Shown here: in pieces, positions 1 through 4,365 of the stretch
Layout of the letters: every line of letters starts with the position of its first letter
Numbering within the stretch: the stretch's first letter is position 1
Source of the DNA: CAYPSN01 sp041907025
GTDB lineage: Bacteria; Patescibacteriota; Saccharimonadia; CAILAD01; JADZBC01
Assembly: GCA_041907025.1 (NCBI GenBank)
Contig: JAYRIB010000024.1
Span: forward strand, 1-6,114
Direction: 5' to 3'
DNA: 6,114 nt
The notes under the pieces: generated by a model
Seen by the model: only the letters and a program-made list of their open reading frames with translations
Told to the model about the DNA's origin: nothing
Database searches by the model: none
Program-made: the position numbers and the translations under genes

Positions 1-1
1 G

Positions 2-205
2 CCGGACACTCAGGTCTTCTACGGCGGGGTAGCGCGTAGTGCTGAGGGTCAATTGATCACCAAGGGTGGTCGGGTGCTCACGGTCGTAACTCGTGGCATC
101 AACCCCGCTGCGGTCAAGAGTCGCAACAGCAAGGCAGTGGCCCTGATCGACTACGAGGGCAAGTACTCCCGTCCAGACATCGGCAACGAACTCCTCGTAT
201 CCTAG
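2..205 (+). CDS. purD: Phosphoribosylamine-glycine ligase, C-terminal fragment (PurD)
   Basis: Only the last 67 codons lie in the window, and the gene starts upstream. PurD (GAR synthetase) joins glycine to 5-phosphoribosylamine using ATP, the second step of de novo purine synthesis, in the cytoplasm. The visible part matches the C-terminal domain of the ATP-grasp ligase: a Q-V-F-Y-G-G-V start, a central G-G-R-V-L-T-V-V-T-R-G motif (the typical GGRVL...G turn), then an alternating stretch ending in Y-S-R-P-D-I-G, the usual PurD end (R.DIG). The stop is TAG at 203-205. A strong terminator follows, so purD is the last gene of its transcript. The catalytic ATP-grasp part cannot be inspected. Recognition is from family memory, but the motif order is distinctive. 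Confidence 0.93.
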   Translation, partial: PDTQVFYGGVARSAEGQLITKGGRVLTVVTRGINPAAVKSRNSKAVALIDYEGKYSRPDIGNELLVS

Positions 206-220
206 CCAACACAATCAAGA

Positions 221-283
221 GGCCTTTGGGCCGAGCTTCCTCCGCATAGGGGTAAGCTCGGCACCAGGGGCTGTTTTCTTTTC
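221..283 (+). terminator. Intrinsic terminator of purD
   Basis: A long stem pairs 222-238 with 254-271. The inner arm is GCCGAGCTT against AAGCTCGGC, with a single bulged A at 263, then GGCCTTTGG pairs with CCAGGGGCT including G-T wobbles. It is followed directly by a U-rich tract (TGTTTTCTTTTC, 272-283). The position 16 bases after the purD stop fits. Confidence 0.85.
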
Positions 284-305
284 TGGAAATGACTATAAAA
301 GCGAA

Positions 306-330
306 CCCCCGGCAGGGAGTCCGCCAGGGG
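306..330 (-). terminator. Terminator for the minus-strand HTH operon
   Basis: The arms 306-313 (CCCCCGGC) and 323-330 (GCCAGGGG) form an 8-position stem with one C/A mismatch and a 9-base loop. Read on the minus strand, it is followed by TTCGCTTTTATAG, a modest U-rich run. It lies just beyond the stop of the minus gene at 354, back to back with the purD terminator, as expected for convergent genes. Confidence 0.55.
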
Positions 331-335
331 TAGTA

Positions 336-356
336 GGGGTAAGTGGCAAGCGCTTA
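336..356. other. Hairpin overlapping the stop codon of the 213-aa HTH gene
   Basis: GGTAAGTG (336-343) pairs with CGCTTACC (349-356) around a 5-base loop, with one G-T wobble. The minus-strand stop codon (354-356) lies inside the arm. There is no U tract on the minus strand, so it is less likely to terminate by itself. It may stabilise the 3' end of the mRNA or act with the hairpin at 306-330. Confidence 0.5.
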
Positions 357-995
357 CCTTTGATTGGTTGAAGGGGCGGTTGCGAGCAACTCAGCAATCA
401 CACGTGCCGCTACGTCCGGGTTGAGATAGCTAAAGTTCACAGTGGTGCGATAACAGCTATCAACGTACTGCAGGACCTTAACTTGCAATGCCCTGGGGAT
501 GTGCCGACGTGCCGACGACACGAATTGACCAAGATCAAACCGAGAGCTACGCGGGTGCGTGGCTGGATGATCCGGATTAACCATGTCGGCAACGAATGCC
601 AGTTGCTCCTCCAGACTAAACTCGGCAAAGCTTGGACTGCGCCTCAAAAAGTCCTCCAAATTCTTCCGGAGCCGTTCTGCATTACGAGCATCTTCGATGC
701 GCTGGCGCTCTTTTCCTGTGGCGCGAGTCGTGTGTACTGCTGACCTTGGCCACTTGCCGCCGTTCTCATCAAGGATTGCCTTTGCCGCCATGACATCGGA
801 GACGGCATAGCAGCTTGCTTTATGAAACGGTGCCGGTAGATGGTGCAGCTTCCAATCAAGGTTCTTGGCCAAGTTCTTGACAGACTGCACACTTCGCTCC
901 AATATCTTTGCAGCTTCATGAGCCGTGTAGAGCGGCGGGTCATGAGCTTCGGACAAAAGTGCTCTCTGAGCTTCTTGAATTTCTGAGAACGCCAT
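354..995 (-). CDS. Helix-turn-helix protein with extra C-terminal domain, 213 aa
   Basis: The family is not recognised by name. Residues 18-72 form a compact HTH-like module (HDPPLYTAHEAAKIL followed by a predicted recognition helix, then LPAPF and a short hairpin with YAV). It aligns without gaps to the product of the upstream neighbour (1041-1271), so the two are paralogues. Residues about 95-120 are a strongly charged helical linker rich in R, E and K. The last 90 residues are a further helical domain with no close match that I recognise. No membrane segment or signal peptide is seen. The start at 995 is chosen because a perfect AGGAGG lies 5 bases upstream (1001-1006 on the plus strand). 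The gene is second in a two-gene operon, 45 bases behind its paralogue. DNA binding is inferred from the HTH look; a transcription regulator or mobile-element accessory protein is most likely. Confidence 0.75.
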   Translation of the reverse strand: MAFSEIQEAQRALLSEAHDPPLYTAHEAAKILERSVQSVKNLAKNLDWKLHHLPAPFHKASCYAVSDVMAAKAILDENGGKWPRSAVHTTRATGKERQRIEDARNAERLRKNLEDFLRRSPSFAEFSLEEQLAFVADMVNPDHPATHPRSSRFDLGQFVSSARRHIPRALQVKVLQYVDSCYRTTVNFSYLNPDVAARVIAELLATAPSTNQR

Positions 996-1000
996 AACTT

Positions 1001-1006
1001 CCTCCT
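1001..1006 (-). promoter_or_regulatory. Shine-Dalgarno AGGAGG for the 213-aa HTH gene
   Basis: A perfect AGGAGG on the minus strand, 5 bases before the ATG at 995, fixes this start against any longer reading. Confidence 0.85.
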
Positions 1007-1040
1007 GATAAACATATTAGGTACGGAATTGATCGTTTGC

Positions 1041-1271
1041 TTAGCTCTTCAGCTCTACTGCTAGCGCCTTAACGGCAGCAACCTCATAGTATCTACCACG
1101 CGCAAATGGTTGGGGCAGGCTATACTCTCGCAGCCCGCGTTTGCAAATGTGATACCGAGCGTTATCGGTAGATACACCGAGTATTTTGGCAACCTCACTA
1201 ACGTGAACCAGTGGTGGATCGTGCTTAGCGGCTACCAGTCGACGACGACGCTTGAAGTCATCTTTAGCCAT
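1041..1271 (-). CDS. Small helix-turn-helix DNA-binding protein, 76 aa
   Basis: This is a basic protein with a K/R-rich start (residues 7-11, KRRRR), then HDPPLVHVSEVAKILGVSTD, a MerR/excisionase-like first helix and turn (VAKILGVS is the classic HTH core). A recognition helix (NARYHICKRG) follows, then LPQPF and a YYEV beta turn with a final helix. It is essentially a bare DNA-binding module. It shares HDPPL, AKIL, LP-x-PF and the Y-x-V turn with the N-terminus of the following gene at the same spacing. The start at 1271 is preferred over upstream ATGs at 1316 and 1355 because GGAG lies 5 bases before it and a good promoter (1318-1346) would place the RNA start near 1311, downstream of those ATGs. 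It is probably an autoregulating repressor or excisionase-like protein. Function is inferred only. Confidence 0.78.
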   Translation of the reverse strand: MAKDDFKRRRRLVAAKHDPPLVHVSEVAKILGVSTDNARYHICKRGLREYSLPQPFARGRYYEVAAVKALAVELKS

Positions 1272-1276
1272 AGTTT

Positions 1277-1280
1277 CTCC
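1277..1280 (-). promoter_or_regulatory. Shine-Dalgarno GGAG deciding the start at 1271
   Basis: GGAG on the minus strand, 5 bases before the ATG of the 76-aa HTH gene. The alternative in-frame ATG at 1316 has no such site and would overlap the promoter. Confidence 0.7.
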
Positions 1281-1299
1281 AAGAGGGCGAGAAGGAACG

Positions 1300-1310
1300 C
1301 GCAATATGCG
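1300..1310. promoter_or_regulatory. Candidate operator: CGCA-ATA-TGCG inverted repeat
   Basis: A short palindrome lies at the expected transcription start of the HTH operon. The related string ATATGCG recurs at 1407-1413 in the divergent promoter. It is the kind of site an autoregulating HTH protein would use. The evidence is only position and symmetry. Confidence 0.35.
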
Positions 1311-1317
1311 TGCCATA

Positions 1318-1346
1318 GTTATAGCAAGCAAACGATGTGCTCGCAA
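1318..1346 (-). promoter_or_regulatory. Sigma-70-type promoter of the HTH operon
   Basis: On the minus strand, TTGCGA (1346-1341) and TATAAC (1323-1318, 5 of 6 to consensus) are separated by exactly 17 bases. The expected RNA start near 1311 gives a leader of about 40 bases with a Shine-Dalgarno site before the ATG at 1271. Confidence 0.75.
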
Positions 1347-1387
1347 GTATTTCAACTCGCTATATAGAAGTCATTATGCTTGCTTGC
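1324..1387. repeat. Mirror 8-bp inverted repeat GCAAGCAA ... TTGCTTGC
   Basis: GCAAGCAA at 1324-1331 sits next to the -10 box of the minus promoter, and its exact inverse TTGCTTGC at 1380-1387 overlaps the -35 region of the plus promoter, 48 bases apart. A palindrome CTATATAG (1360-1367) lies between. The symmetric placement on two divergent promoters suggests operator half-sites for one regulator. Confidence 0.4.
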
Positions 1388-1412
1388 CAGTGTAATGCGT
1401 TGTACTATATGC
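1384..1412 (+). promoter_or_regulatory. Likely promoter of the 160-aa gene
   Basis: TTGCCA (1384-1389, 5 of 6) and TATATG (1407-1412, 4 of 6) are separated by 17 bases. An overlapping alternative is TTGCTT (1380-1385) with TACTAT (1403-1408), also at 17 bases. Either would give an RNA starting near 1415-1420, about 30 bases before the ATG. Confidence 0.5.
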
Positions 1413-1437
1413 GCACTCAGTCGATTATTGAAACCCT

Positions 1438-1443
1438 AGGAGG
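1438..1443 (+). promoter_or_regulatory. Shine-Dalgarno AGGAGG deciding the start at 1448
   Basis: A perfect AGGAGG (inside AGGAGGGG) lies 4 bases before ATG 1448. The longer reading from 1337 would begin upstream of the likely transcription start and has no ribosome site. Confidence 0.85.
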
Positions 1444-1447
1444 GGCT

Positions 1448-1930
1448 ATGAGTAGTACGCCTGGCTACGAGCGTTACCCGCAAACCGTAGTGGCTACTGT
1501 CTACTACGCGACCGAGAGAGCACTCAACTCTCAAGCATCCGCCGAGCATCTCGTAACAGAGCACCGGAAGGAGTTTCAAGAGGAGCTTGCCCATTGGTTT
1601 GGTAGCCGCATGCTGGCGTATACGATTCTCCCGGAAGAAGTATTCCTGGAGGTGCGCGAGGGTAGCCGGCTTGATAGCAGCGGTGCCGAAATTACGGTGG
1701 TCATTACTGGGTCAGTGCGTGATACGCGCGAGCGAAAGCTCTGCATTGCCCTGGAAGAGATTCACGAATACCTGCGTGGGCATCCTCTGTACCAGGTGTC
1801 CTTGCTGGTACGAATTCAATTCGGGACTGTGTGTTTGCAGAAGCAGAGCGGTGGTGAAAAGTTCGAAGCAATGAGACAGAAACCCGTTCGCCATTGGCGG
1901 CAGGAGCACGCGCCCGAATCCGACGACTGA
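1448..1930 (+). CDS. Unrecognised cytosolic protein, 160 aa
   Basis: I do not recognise the family. The protein is soluble and mostly polar, with no signal or membrane segment. It begins with a 20-residue lead rich in Y and T, followed by a long charged helix (about residues 20-45). The central part (about 70-130) has the pattern strand (ITVVITGSV), helix (RERKLCIALEEIHEYLRGH), strand (VSLLVRIQFG), like half of a ferredoxin-like alpha-beta fold. The tail is basic, then acidic (PESDD end). A perfect Shine-Dalgarno sets the start. It is divergent from the HTH operon across a control region with mirror elements, so the HTH protein may regulate it. A strong hairpin directly after the stop ends its transcript. 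It appears to be a single-gene unit, and no function is claimed. Confidence 0.72.
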   Translation: MSSTPGYERYPQTVVATVYYATERALNSQASAEHLVTEHRKEFQEELAHWFGSRMLAYTILPEEVFLEVREGSRLDSSGAEITVVITGSVRDTRERKLCIALEEIHEYLRGHPLYQVSLLVRIQFGTVCLQKQSGGEKFEAMRQKPVRHWRQEHAPESDD

Positions 1931-1931
1931 G

Positions 1932-1965
1932 AGACCCGCTAGCGCCTAACCGTGCTGGCGGGTCT
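1932..1965 (+). terminator. Hairpin terminator after the 160-aa gene
   Basis: AGACCCGC-T-AGC (1932-1943) pairs with GCT-G-GCGGGTCT (1954-1965), a 12-position stem with one T-G wobble and a 10-base loop. It begins 2 bases after the stop. The following TCTCGTTAT is only weakly U-rich. Confidence 0.65.
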
Positions 1966-1999
1966 TCTCGTTATACTCGTCGGGAGGCAACCAGCACTA

Positions 2000-2028
2000 T
2001 TGATACCTTACGTGTTTGGACGTATAAT
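2000..2028 (+). promoter_or_regulatory. Near-consensus sigma-70 promoter
   Basis: TTGATA (2000-2005, 5 of 6) and a perfect TATAAT (2023-2028) are separated by 17 bases. It lies between the preceding terminator and the next gene. The expected RNA start is near 2035, which rules out the long reading that would begin at 1894. Confidence 0.82.
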
Positions 2029-2091
2029 AATGCCGTTCTGCAGATTGCAAACACTCTCGAGCGAAAGTTGACCAAAGTGGATATCACGAGA

Positions 2092-2448
2092 ATGATGACG
2101 TTCGTCTATGCCATGATCGGATTTGGGTTCGTTGTCTACAAGGTGGGTGGCTGGTTTGATCGCTGGAATGCGTCACTGCCGAGCAAGAATGAGCGCTTGG
2201 TAGCACTGGCTCTCTTGGGGCAAGGGGACGAGCATTGGAGTGAGCTTCAGCTGATGTGGGCTACCGGGCTCTGCACATACACTGTCCGCAGGTACGTGAA
2301 CAAGTATGAGGACTTGGGATGGGCGAGCTCCGATCTTGTTCATACATCCGAACCATGGGCAGTCGGCGGACTCGATCCGGACAAAACGAGCTACTGGCTT
2401 ACTCCAGAGGGGAGGAATGACATCAAAAACCTCCTCGACGTGGGTTGA
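2092..2448 (+). CDS. Putative membrane-anchored winged-helix protein, about 118 aa
   Basis: No family name is certain. Residues 3-20 (TFVYAMIGFGFVVYKVGG) form one hydrophobic segment that looks like a signal anchor. It is followed by WFDRW and a short linker. Residues 33-118 resemble a winged helix-turn-helix: NERLVALALL as helix 1, a helix rich in E, W and L, a recognition-like helix with TVRRYVNKYEDLGW, and a wing ending in YWLTPEGR, the phrase typical of PadR/MarR-type domains. The start is uncertain. ATG 2092 or 2095 has only a weak GAG upstream; TTG 2068 has GAG 6 bases away and would add ERKLTKVDITR-type residues. The reading from 1894 is rejected because it crosses the terminator and promoter. 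It is a single gene under a strong promoter. DNA binding at the membrane is an inference. Confidence 0.68.
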   Translation: MMTFVYAMIGFGFVVYKVGGWFDRWNASLPSKNERLVALALLGQGDEHWSELQLMWATGLCTYTVRRYVNKYEDLGWASSDLVHTSEPWAVGGLDPDKTSYWLTPEGRNDIKNLLDVG

Positions 2449-2461
2449 AACGAGAGGCAGT

Positions 2462-2506
2462 GGCGCGGCAGACTGCAATACGATCTGCCGCGCCCGCGCG
2501 ACTTTT
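2462..2506 (+). terminator. Terminator after the winged-helix gene
   Basis: GGCGCGGCAGA (2462-2472) pairs perfectly with TCTGCCGCGCC (2484-2494), an 11-bp GC-rich stem with an 11-base loop. A short TTTT (2503-2506) follows after a gap. It lies between convergent genes and could also stop the FKBP transcript from the other side. Confidence 0.65.
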
Positions 2507-2535
2507 GAGTATTTACTTGAAGGTCGCTTTTTCGT

Positions 2536-2922
2536 TTAGCCCTTTATAGCAATGAGCTCAATGTCGAAGACAAGGTCGGAGTTGGGCGGAATGTTGTGGC
2601 TGGGTGAGCTCGGTCCATACGCTTGAGCTGCCGGGATGATGAGTCGACGCGTGCCACCGACCTTCATGCCGGGCACACCTTCGGTCCAGCCAGCAATGAC
2701 TTGGTGCAGGCCAAACGTAGCCGGGTTGCCAAAGTCATGCGAGCTCTGAAAGATGGTGCCGTCTTTAGCCAACGCGCCAGTGTAGTGGGCGGTAATAGTT
2801 GCGCCTTTGGGCACCTCGGCGCCATCGCCGACCTTAATATCAATGCTTTTGAGTTCAGCTACCGTGTTGAGCGGCTCAAAGCCAGTTAGTTTGGTACCTT
2901 CGAGTTGTTGTGGATTATTCAT
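2536..2922 (-). CDS. FKBP-type peptidyl-prolyl cis-trans isomerase, 128 aa
   Basis: It catalyses cis-trans isomerisation of Xaa-Pro bonds and so assists protein folding. With no signal peptide it should be cytosolic. After a 29-residue lead comes one complete FKBP12-like domain: HYTG (46-49), GTIFQSS (55-61), F-G-L-H-Q-VIAGW (70-79), GM (85-86), LIIPAAQAYG (94-103), IPPNSDLVFDIEL (111-123). Compared with FKBP12, the pocket residues Tyr26, Phe36, Val55, Ile56, Trp59, Tyr82 and Phe99 are matched, while Asp37 is Gln59 here and the Phe46 position appears to be Ala. These are common variable sites in bacterial members. The start at 2922 is chosen because the longer reading to 3030 crosses a terminator and the promoter. 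A TATAAT sits only 7 bases before this ATG and no Shine-Dalgarno is present, so translation is probably leaderless. Confidence 0.92.
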   Translation of the reverse strand: MNNPQQLEGTKLTGFEPLNTVAELKSIDIKVGDGAEVPKGATITAHYTGALAKDGTIFQSSHDFGNPATFGLHQVIAGWTEGVPGMKVGGTRRLIIPAAQAYGPSSPSHNIPPNSDLVFDIELIAIKG

Positions 2923-2929
2923 GAGTGTA

Positions 2930-2938
2930 ATTATAGCA
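2930..2938 (-). promoter_or_regulatory. Extended -10 promoter of FKBP, leaderless
   Basis: On the minus strand TGC-TATAAT (2938-2930) is an extended -10 element with a perfect hexamer. No good -35 is seen. The hexamer ends 7 bases before the ATG at 2922, so transcription should begin at or next to the start codon. Confidence 0.7.
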
Positions 2939-2968
2939 GCTCGAGCGCCAAGAGCGACACCCGTGAGA

Positions 2969-3005
2969 CGAAAAGAGCCCCGAGGGAGCCAAGGGGCTCT
3001 TTTCG
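2969..3005 (-). terminator. Strong intrinsic terminator of the 176-aa gene
   Basis: CGAAAAGAGCCCC (2969-2981) pairs perfectly with GGGGCTCTTTTCG (2993-3005), a 13-bp stem with an 11-base loop. The A/T tract lies inside the arms, so it can work in either direction. It lies 29 bases beyond the stop of the minus gene at 3035 and isolates FKBP from it. Confidence 0.85.
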
Positions 3006-3034
3006 GGGCGTCGTTGCCCAGTGATCGCAAAGGA

Positions 3035-3565
3035 TCAGTCGATGTTGCGCAGTTCCAGCGTGACGGTGCAGTTCTCTACCACCCCGTCGGCCTTGCCGTG
3101 GACCAGGCCGCGCTCGCCGAGCGTCGAGTCGCAGTGCGCGCGATCAAGCAGATCGTGGGCCGTGCCTTCTCCGTAGGGAGACACCTGCTCGTCTGGGGCG
3201 ATGATGTCCAGCACCCAGTGGAAACCAACGAGATCGTCGTCACCGAGGTGGTAGACGCCGTCGTAGGCGCGACCATCGAAGCCTTCGCGAGTGATGAGTC
3301 CCCACTTCTTGGTGCGTGAGGCACGCGTCACTGCGCCCCAGAACTCATTCACGGTCTCCGCCAGATGGCGGTCGCACTTGGCCTCACGGACGATGGCATC
3401 GATGCAGTCCTGGCGAGTGGGGACGGGCAAGGTGGTCTCAGCCTGATTGGCCTCGACTGCCCCCATGATGGCGTCGATCTCTTCGATCGTCGCCGGGTGG
3501 GCTGTGGCGTCGAGGTGCTTGCCTTCAGAACCTCCGAGGCGGAGGTCCGGTTCGGTGATGGTCAT
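3035..3565 (-). CDS. Unrecognised GC-rich protein, 176 aa
   Basis: The family is not recognised. The product is acidic (many D and E) with no signal peptide or membrane segment. Residues 25-40 and 50-85 look helical (IEEIDAIMGAVEANQ; CIDAIVREAKCDRHLAETVNEFW), and the second half looks beta-rich with W, G and H residues (TKKWGLITREGFDGRAYDGVYHLGDDD and VGFHWVLDIIAPDEQ), ending in a strand-like CTVTLELRNID. Three cysteines (64, 145, 166) are scattered. Sampled stretches are about 63-70% GC, clearly above the 35-47% of the adjacent divergent gene, a possible sign of separate origin. The minus strand is chosen because a consensus-type promoter and a strong terminator frame it. The start at 3565 has only a weak site (GTGAG about 8-10 bases away). 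A phage or mobile-element origin is possible but unproven. Confidence 0.7.
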   Translation of the reverse strand: MTITEPDLRLGGSEGKHLDATAHPATIEEIDAIMGAVEANQAETTLPVPTRQDCIDAIVREAKCDRHLAETVNEFWGAVTRASRTKKWGLITREGFDGRAYDGVYHLGDDDLVGFHWVLDIIAPDEQVSPYGEGTAHDLLDRAHCDSTLGERGLVHGKADGVVENCTVTLELRNID

Positions 3566-3615
3566 GATGCTGTCTCACTTCCGTCGGTCCCACACGGGTG
3601 TGTAGGGTTAGACTT

Positions 3616-3643
3616 AGTATACGCCCAAGCATTATGATGTCAA
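3616..3643 (-). promoter_or_regulatory. Consensus promoter of the 176-aa gene
   Basis: On the minus strand a perfect TTGACA (3643-3638) is 16 bases from TATACT (3621-3616, 5 of 6). The leader would be about 43 bases. It is packed against the divergent promoter of the oxygenase-like gene. Confidence 0.8.
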
Positions 3644-3649
3644 CAGCTG

Positions 3650-3655
3650 TATACT
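3650..3655 (+). promoter_or_regulatory. -10 box of the oxygenase-nuclease operon, leaderless start
   Basis: TATACT (5 of 6) ends 6 bases before ATG 3662. No Shine-Dalgarno and no convincing -35 are seen. Transcription should start at or next to the ATG. The palindromes ACAGCTGT (3643-3650), GTATAC (3649-3654) and ATAGCTAT (3656-3663) crowd this site and may be regulatory. Confidence 0.55.
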
Positions 3656-3661
3656 ATAGCT

Positions 3662-4363
3662 ATGGAACGCCCTTTTCGTCAGTTTGAACCCCGCGAGACA
3701 CCGCCTGCTCCTGATGCAGAAGTAGCAGAGGTATCGCACCGCTGCGCTGATGTCCAGGAAGCGTTTGAACGTGCCTTGCATGGCGATGGGGTAGGTGTAG
3801 TGTACCCACTTGGTATTGATCTTGCCACACGCCAACACATGCATGAACAGGTTATTGATGAAATCTCAAAAGAAACTGTGCAACAGAATATAGCAGACAA
3901 GGTGCAGCATATATATGGGTTTGACCCAGCCATCTTTGAGCCGCTATACAGTAAGTGTCTTGTAGACAATGAGAGTCTGAGCAAACCTATGATCGCTGCC
4001 AACTTGGACTATATGTTGTATCCACCGGAATCTTTTTTGGCGGCGCATTATGACTTTCCAAACCAAACTATGATCGCACCCTACTTGCTGCCAGAGGAAA
4101 GCCTGACAATCGTATATGTGGTTTCTGGCACAAAGCGACTCTGGGTGCAACTAGAAGGGAAATACGTTAAGGGTGAGCCAACCAAACGAGAGCTTACCCA
4201 GTATGCCGATATGCTCATAGTGATTCGCGGGGGGTCATTGATGGATGGCGATCAAGTGCGCCAAGCAGTTTGGCACTGGGTGCCAGAATTACGCGACGAT
4301 GAAATTGCTGCTTCTGTCACCTTTGATCTCATGCCGATGGCCAATAAGGTAGAGGAGGAGTAA
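3662..4363 (+). CDS. Probable 2-oxoglutarate/Fe(II)-type oxygenase-like protein, 233 aa
   Basis: The protein shows the layout of a double-stranded beta-helix (DSBH) iron enzyme. An early GDGVGVVYPLG strand (41-51) is followed by helices. The core then has LDYMLYPPESFLAAHYDF with an H-x-D pair (His129, Asp131), strands (LTIVYVVSGTKRLWVQL, 148-164), GGSLMDGDQ (190-198) and AVWHWV with a distal His205, 76 residues after the first His. It closes with SVTFDLMP, like the last strand of such enzymes. These three residues would bind iron. The usual 2-oxoglutarate-binding Arg/Lys is not obvious (Arg211 is the nearest), so the co-substrate is uncertain. No signal or membrane segment is seen. Sampled GC is low (about 35-47%). 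The stop overlaps the next start as TAATG, so the two genes are translationally coupled. It could also be an inactive DSBH or a cupin. Confidence 0.72.
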   Translation: MERPFRQFEPRETPPAPDAEVAEVSHRCADVQEAFERALHGDGVGVVYPLGIDLATRQHMHEQVIDEISKETVQQNIADKVQHIYGFDPAIFEPLYSKCLVDNESLSKPMIAANLDYMLYPPESFLAAHYDFPNQTMIAPYLLPEESLTIVYVVSGTKRLWVQLEGKYVKGEPTKRELTQYADMLIVIRGGSLMDGDQVRQAVWHWVPELRDDEIAASVTFDLMPMANKVEEE

Positions 4364-4365
4364 TG
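4353..4365 (+). promoter_or_regulatory. Shine-Dalgarno and TAATG stop-start coupling
   Basis: AGGAGG (4353-4358) lies inside the last codons of the oxygenase-like gene. Its stop TAA (4361-4363) shares one base with the ATG (4363-4365) of the nuclease gene, so terminating ribosomes can restart directly. Confidence 0.85.

Noticed and set aside
644..1015. 123-codon minus-strand frame overlapping the 213-aa HTH gene
   Set aside because: It overlaps the HTH-paralogue frame, which has the perfect ribosome site and homology to its neighbour.
1337..1447. Longer N-terminus of the 160-aa gene
   Set aside because: It lies in the divergent promoter region, and the perfect AGGAGG before 1448 gives a better start.
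1894..2091. Long N-terminus of the winged-helix gene
   Set aside because: It overlaps the end of the 160-aa gene, its terminator hairpin and the near-consensus promoter at 2000-2028.
2173..2539. Frames on both strands over the winged-helix gene end (101 and 77 codons)
   Set aside because: They cross the terminator at 2462-2494 and show no domain. They are shadows.
2923..3030. N-terminal extension of FKBP (36 codons)
   Set aside because: It crosses the terminator of the upstream gene and the extended -10 promoter, and the added residues have no FKBP character.
2807..3319. 170-codon plus-strand reading frame
   Set aside because: It is antisense to FKBP and to the 176-aa gene, runs through the strong hairpin at 2969-3005, and has no ribosome site. 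It is explained as a shadow.
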